Shown: one piece after another, positions 8,401-11,934 of the stretch
Numbering within the stretch: position 1 is the stretch's first letter
How the letters are laid out: the number at the start of each line of letters is the position of its first letter
NCBI GenBank assembly: GCA_036939755.1
Contig: JALLAZ010000804.1
Coordinates: forward strand, 1 to 11,934
DNA from: Stephanodiscus triporus
Lineage: Eukaryota; Bacillariophyta; Thalassiosirophyceae; Thalassiosirales; Thalassiosiraceae
Reading direction: 5' to 3'
DNA: 11,934 nt
Translations under genes and position numbers: made by a program
The notes under the pieces: generated by a model
Told to the model about the DNA's origin: nothing
Database searches by the model: none
What the model saw: only the letters and a program-made list of their open reading frames with translations

Positions 8401-9559
8401 TCGCGGATGCGCTTAGCGAGATTATGTGGGATGCCCACGAGCACAGGACGACCGACGGGGAACGCGTCGCTCAAATCGCCTTCGCCGATGCCAGGGATAT
8501 CGTGCGCTCTCTCATGACGCTCATCCAGTCCTGTCTTGTCCGCAGGTCGACATTGATCTCCGAAATGGTGAACAGTTCCTTTGACTACGACGAAATCGCC
8601 CGGTGCGAAGACAAGGCCATGTCAGAATCAGAATACCTGACGCACCTGGTCGATAGTGTGGGTTACCAACTCAAGTCACTTGGACCGAGCTTTGGTCTTA
8701 TCTTCGAAGAGTCCGTTGCAGGAACATTGACCCAGATCCTCTCGCCGTCATGCCCCATCTCCAACGATGTCCGCGCGAAAATCGCAGCAATATGCCTCCT
8801 CGATGACTGTGTTGAACATTGTGGATCGTCGATGGCGAACAAGTACGGACCCATGCTACTAGAGGGAATCAAGGACGCGCTGGAAGACGAGAGAAACAGT
8901 CATGACGATTATGTCGAGTTGAAACGGGTGGCAGTGTATGGACTTTCACAGATTGCGCAACACGCCCCGAAATCATTGCCTCAGGCGATGGGACAGGATT
9001 TTTTGACGAAGGTGTACAATATTGCGAAGGAAGTAGAGACAGTTCCAAAAGATGACATCGAGCACATCGCACTTGTTGAGAATGCAGTGTCGAGCATTGC
9101 TGCACTTGTGCTTCTGAGGGGTTCTCCATTATTTGATTCTCTGTCCGACAAGAGCAGATTGATTAAGTTATTTTTGTGTGGGCTCCCTCTTGAAGAAGAT
9201 TTTGACGAGGCAAAGGTATGATCTTATTATTGTTATTTTGCCTCTTGAAACATCCGAGTCGACTTCAATTCACTAATAATGGTTCGGCCCCACTTCAGAT
9301 GTGCCACGATTGCTTGTGTGACCTAATACAATCGAACATGATCAACGTCAAAGCTGAATACGGAAAGTTGATCCAAATAATTGGCAAGATATTTCTTTTG
9401 GTATCAGAAGGCAACGATGTTACCTCCGAGGGCACATGTTCACGATTAACGGGTGTGATTGACACGATTCAAAGGTCAGTTGATTCCAACTCGATTCAAG
9501 TGGCATTTTCAATGATGGAACAAGATGCACAGCAGGCGCTTGTCGCTGCGATGCAGTGA
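5466..9559 (+). CDS. Importin-5 / Kap121-type karyopherin beta, two exons
   Basis: The gene is join(5466..9215, 9299..9559), giving 1336 residues. The product is a HEAT-repeat nuclear transport receptor, expected to bind cargo in the cytoplasm and release it in the nucleus on RanGTP binding. The ATG at 5466 is the first in frame; the frame upstream has no ATG. An importin-like start follows (LTPDLLDAMLSPDAVRRRRAES), then MAAVLLRR (67-74), ACLADAVGEDFLPHY (about 695-708), LRGSAIEAATIVGQAV (about 742-758), LEEKAQSARAL (874-884) and LLDDCVEHCG (about 1111-1120). The end is LPLEEDFDEAK joined by splicing to MCHDCLCDLIQSN. These match the importin-5 order as I know it, including the acidic insert before LEEKA. 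It is longer than the usual roughly 1100 residues, mostly through Gly/Asp/Arg-rich inserts in the first half. That half is very GC-rich, with G runs; the rest is not. IPO4/Kap123 is the main alternative, but the C terminus fits IPO5 better. Confidence 0.9.
5786..5797 (+). repeat. G12 homopolymer inside the importin exon
   Basis: Twelve consecutive G residues encode part of GEEGGGGDGG. Other coding G runs lie at 5904-5912 (nine) and 6184-6191 (eight). The frame reads correctly into importin-like sequence on both sides, so the run length as given is in frame. Confidence 0.9.
6671..6698 (+). other. Candidate G-quadruplex in the importin coding strand
   Basis: Several G runs separated by single A or AGA make a dense G-tract that satisfies the usual four-run quadruplex pattern. 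It encodes a Gly/Glu stretch (GEGGGGGEG), which is probably a disordered loop between HEAT repeats. Folding in DNA or mRNA is inference. Confidence 0.6.
9216..9298 (+). other. Spliceosomal intron of the importin gene, 83 bp
   Basis: The donor is AAG|GTATGA and the acceptor is CACTTCAG|ATG, with a branch-like CTAAT at 9273-9277 about 21 bp from the acceptor. The intron is phase 0. Splicing joins DFDEAK to MCHDCLCDLIQ, which restores the importin-5 C terminus. Unspliced RNA hits TGA at 9219-9221, the second intron codon. Confidence 0.9.
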
Positions 9560-10208
9560 TGAATGTTTGAGTTTCTTTGGACTGACGGTTTGGCTTACTA
9601 AAGGTACTTGCATCGGGGGGTTTAATAATAGTTTCAGAGGAGATTCTTAATCTCGTTAAATGAGGGTAGTCCTGTTCTCCCCCTGTTGTCCCGCCCGGCA
9701 TCCCGCCCGCGACGTCGTCCCTATCGACCACCCCTCCGACGCTGCGTCTGATCTCCCCGATGTCCACACCGCCGACGACGGACGACGACTACGGCCTACG
9801 AAAAAGACGCCATCGTTCTCAGACGTAGTCGACGAGTCCCCCTTCAGCTTCGGCCTCCATGGCATGGCGGCCCCGTCTTCGTCCCGCAGGAGAAGCCTAA
9901 GCTCTTTCATCATCTTCTTCTCAAGCTGCTTTGTTGTCGCATAACTCTAGATATTGTGTAAGTATGACTGATTTGCCTAGGCGAATAAGATATGAGTATG
10001 TTTGCGGAGGATGCTGCGATCATCGCTATTAAAAAGGCCAAAGTCGGCGAACGTCAAGCACAGATCCGTGAAAAGAATAATTAATCGTCTTATTATGCAG
10101 TTGCGCAAAATAGTGTACCACACGCACAAAATAGCCACAATCTGTCATTAATTCTTAATTCTGCTAAGACAACAACGCGCATTGGCTTGAGGTAGCACTT
10201 TTTCGAGC
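9560..10208. other. Spacer between convergent genes, with an isolated GC-rich patch
   Basis: This lies between the 3' ends of the importin (plus) and MYND (minus) genes. From about 9670 to 9900 the DNA is GC-rich and open on both strands. A plus-strand ATG at 9660 gives 94 codons to 9944, and a minus-strand ATG at 9913 gives 85 codons to 9656. Neither product is recognised; both are rich in Ser, Arg, Asp and Pro. The rest is AT-rich and should contain both polyadenylation regions. A perfect donor-like GTAAGTATG occurs at 9958, with an acceptor-like TTGCCTAG only 23 bp on, too close for a normal intron. Confidence 0.45.
9992..10084 (+). CDS. 30-codon ORF, unknown
   Basis: An ATG at 9992 opens a short frame ending at TAA 10082-10084. 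The peptide reads MSMFAEDAAIIAIKKAKVGE followed by RQAQIREKNN, an amphipathic, Ala/Ile/Lys-rich helix-like composition that looks more protein-like than the surrounding AT-rich DNA would give. An in-frame TAA lies just upstream. It could be a last exon, a gene relic or chance. Confidence 0.15.
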   Translation: MSMFAEDAAIIAIKKAKVGERQAQIREKNN

Positions 10209-11555
10209 TTAGTCCGCATTAGCCGCCACTTGACACTTCGTGGCGTGACCATTGACCCAATCATTCGATTGACATTCGGTGCTGCAGTAGTATGTGGACT
10301 GGCAGGACGAACAAAGTTTGAGTTTCTCGACAGCCTTCGCGTCACTGCCGCCCAGTCCGCACCATGCACAACTAGGTGTTTCCAACGATTGAATAACAGA
10401 TACAGGGCTCAAAACTTCACGAACGCCTTCGCTGAAATCGAGTTTCCGTGATAAAGTCTTATGTGTCTTCTCACTTGGTGAACTGATTTCTGTAAGGTTC
10501 ACGTAATCAATGTTGGGCTCTTTATGGATTATTTCAAAGTCATGTGTCGAGGAGGCCTCGATCGATTGATCTATGATGAACAGATTATCAGAAAACATCG
10601 GGATTGATTCATTAACAATAGAGTCGCTTTCTTCAGGTTTGCTCTTGGCGTTGGCGTCGCAAGCGGTGATGTCGATAGTACAAGATTGCTGGCTGATGGT
10701 AGACTCGTTCAAGTTCTCGAGGTTTTTCACTGCATCGTACTTGGGTTGACTAGACTTCAGAGGAAGAAATTTCCTCAATCGCTCGACGCTTTGCGACCGA
10801 CTGAACATGTGCTTTTTCTGTTTTGTTTTGGAGTCCTTATCAACATCGACAGTTATCGTGTCATGCGTCTTCTTTCTCAACGCGTTTTTGGTCTGCGGAT
10901 CCTTGCTGAATAGATTCTTGAAGAACGAGGAACTTGATTGCTGGACATTATCGCTATCAGCGCTGATCAACCCAGTACGACAACTACGGCCGGTGTCTGA
11001 CTTGCACGAGGCCCTGGTCTTGTCCGAGACATTGGGGGAACTAGTCTTCTCCTTCTCCTTGATCAAAAACTTGTTTAGCCTGTCAACATTCTCCATTAAC
11101 TCGGCATGAGAATTCAACTTTTTGATTGCGGGAGCGCAGAACTCCCTCTCAGCATAGTCAATGATGAAGATGGAGCCCCTACCGATGAGATCAAACGTGT
11201 GGAGAACAGATCTGGTAAACACCTCGCACGCCTCATTGAAAATTACCGACATGGTAGAATTGTCGGACGCGATGGAACAATCGCCTCCTCCACAGCTCTT
11301 CCCTCCGCCGCCAGATTGAATGTCCGCGAGTTCACAAGATTCGTCCCGAGGATTGCCCCGCCCGACATTATAGTACTGTGGCATCGGGTACGCCGGATGT
11401 GGCATCATCCCCGGTGGCACCGCCCCCGGTTGCATGGACATCATCATGCCTGGTGGCGGGGGATATCCTCCGCATGGGTATTGCTGTTCGTAATGATGGG
11501 GCGGGTCCTGTATTGCGGCGCCCGCCAACAAGGAGTGCTCTCTCTCCAGAGACAT
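10209..11555 (-). CDS. MYND-type zinc finger protein
   Basis: A single exon of 448 residues runs from ATG 11555-11553 to TAA at 10209-10211. The C terminus carries a complete MYND finger: Cys396, Cys399, Cys415, Cys418, Cys424, Cys428, His437 and Cys441, including CAWCGLGG, YYCSTECQSNDW and GHATKC. MYND fingers bind two zinc ions and usually dock short proline-containing peptides. Residues about 17-65 are Pro/Met/Tyr-rich (PPPPGMMMSMQPG, PHPAYPMPQYY), then a Gly/Cys/Ser patch. About 98-170 is the only segment that looks folded, probably helical (FNEACEVFTRSVLHTFDLI). The rest is Ser/Lys/Asp-rich and likely disordered, with SRSQSVERLRKFLPL near 260-275. There is no SET domain or other catalytic domain, so an adaptor or transcriptional role is more likely than an enzyme; that is inference. 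It is convergent with the importin gene. Confidence 0.85.
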   Translation of the reverse strand: MSLEREHSLLAGAAIQDPPHHYEQQYPCGGYPPPPGMMMSMQPGAVPPGMMPHPAYPMPQYYNVGRGNPRDESCELADIQSGGGGKSCGGGDCSIASDNSTMSVIFNEACEVFTRSVLHTFDLIGRGSIFIIDYAEREFCAPAIKKLNSHAELMENVDRLNKFLIKEKEKTSSPNVSDKTRASCKSDTGRSCRTGLISADSDNVQQSSSSFFKNLFSKDPQTKNALRKKTHDTITVDVDKDSKTKQKKHMFSRSQSVERLRKFLPLKSSQPKYDAVKNLENLNESTISQQSCTIDITACDANAKSKPEESDSIVNESIPMFSDNLFIIDQSIEASSTHDFEIIHKEPNIDYVNLTEISSPSEKTHKTLSRKLDFSEGVREVLSPVSVIQSLETPSCAWCGLGGSDAKAVEKLKLCSSCQSTYYCSTECQSNDWVNGHATKCQVAANAD

Positions 11556-11934
11556 GTGGATGTTCTCTGGTGCAACGAAAAATAATAAGGGTTGTGGTTC
11601 TACTATCGTAGTAGTACACTCTAAAGAGATCGTATCGGGGGAGGAGCGAAGAAAGTCGTTGGTTTGAATTGATTGACCGTAGTACTACCTACGTACTCCC
11701 TCGTATAAGTCTGCAATCTTTTGGTTTAAAGGACGCATTACGGACTCCCAGGTAGGAATTCGTGGCAATTCAAGGTATGCGCTATAATCGTTTCGTCTTT
11801 GCGAGACATCTGTTGTTAGAGTGTGTATCTTCTACTCCTAGCTACGTAATCTGGCCACTCTCATTTGTTCAGCGGTGCATCTGTACCCCTAGCTGAATTC
11901 AGCCAAAGTAGCTGAATTCAGCTTTGGTTCGCAG
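11556..11934. promoter_or_regulatory. Upstream region of the MYND gene, palindrome-rich
   Basis: No ORF of note is present. As the 5' flank of the minus-strand MYND gene it should hold its promoter. It contains several small perfect palindromes: CTACTA-TCG-TAGTAG at 11600-11614, GTAGTACTAC at 11679-11688, and AGCTGAATTCAGC twice at 11891-11903 and 11910-11922. TACGTA-containing words occur near 11690 and 11844. No clear TATA box was found. A second, rightward gene may begin beyond the window. Confidence 0.4.
11891..11926. repeat. Paired GCTGAATTCAGC palindromes
   Basis: The 12-bp perfect palindrome occurs twice, 19 bp apart centre to centre, close to two helical turns. The second copy is also flanked by CCAAA and TTTGG, which can extend it into a longer imperfect hairpin. 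It could be a pair of binding sites for a dimeric factor, or a transposon end cut by the window edge. Confidence 0.7.

Noticed and set aside
9958..9980. Possible 23-bp intron with a perfect GTAAGTATG donor
   Set aside because: Far too short for spliceosomal removal, and joining the sides does not extend any convincing frame.
1..11934. CRISPR array, tRNA, rRNA, phage or bacterial defence genes
   Set aside because: No regularly spaced repeats, cloverleaf or rRNA-like segments were seen, and the recognised proteins are eukaryotic.

Overview
The window looks like nuclear DNA of a stramenopile alga, most likely a diatom. This rests on four things. The largest gene is a eukaryotic importin-5-type karyopherin with a short spliceosomal intron. 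A second gene encodes a MYND zinc finger. A decayed transposase is of the PIF/Harbinger kind common in diatom genomes. A retroelement fragment resembles a tail region I associate with diatom and other algal retroelement proteins. No bacterial operon structure, rRNA, tRNA or CRISPR array was seen.

Layout. Positions 1-1103 hold repeat-derived, AT-rich DNA with a 55-bp perfect direct repeat (1-55 and 478-532) and small ORFs of unknown nature. Positions 1104-1673 hold the C-terminal end of a retroelement protein, cut at its 5' side and interrupted by one stop. A GC-rich sequence able to fold into a long nested stem (1759-1820) follows. Positions about 1995-4135 are the body of a PIF/Harbinger-like DNA transposon. 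Its two genes converge: a rightward intact ORF for a low-complexity accessory protein (1995-2870) and a leftward transposase pseudogene (4135-2934). The transposase has three in-frame stops, a frameshift near 3068 and a central deletion that removed the region expected to carry the first catalytic Asp. Its other two acidic residues remain. I could not find terminal inverted repeats.

Positions 4136-5465 are mostly non-coding, with an imperfect 50-bp-period repeat and a small hairpin. Positions 5466-9559 are the main gene, a 1336-residue importin-5/Kap121-type nuclear transport receptor, made of a 3750-nt exon, an 83-bp intron (9216-9298) and a short last exon. The first roughly 2.1 kb of the long exon is extremely GC-rich, with G runs and CGA/TCG triplet tracts. 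From about 7560 the composition becomes ordinary, without any break in the reading frame.

Positions 9560-10208 separate the importin from a convergent gene and contain an isolated GC-rich patch and a 30-codon ORF. Positions 11555-10209 (minus strand) encode a 448-residue protein with a Pro/Met-rich N terminus, a Ser/Lys-rich disordered middle and a complete C-terminal MYND zinc finger. Its upstream region (11556-11934) carries a cluster of small perfect palindromes.

The importin and the MYND protein are independent cellular genes. The left third is a graveyard of at least two kinds of mobile element. I found no clear sign of a new multi-gene system. The strongest oddities are the composition step inside the importin exon, the intact transposon partner ORF beside a dead transposase, the structured segment at 1759-1820, and the Pro/Met-rich MYND protein with its palindrome-rich promoter region.
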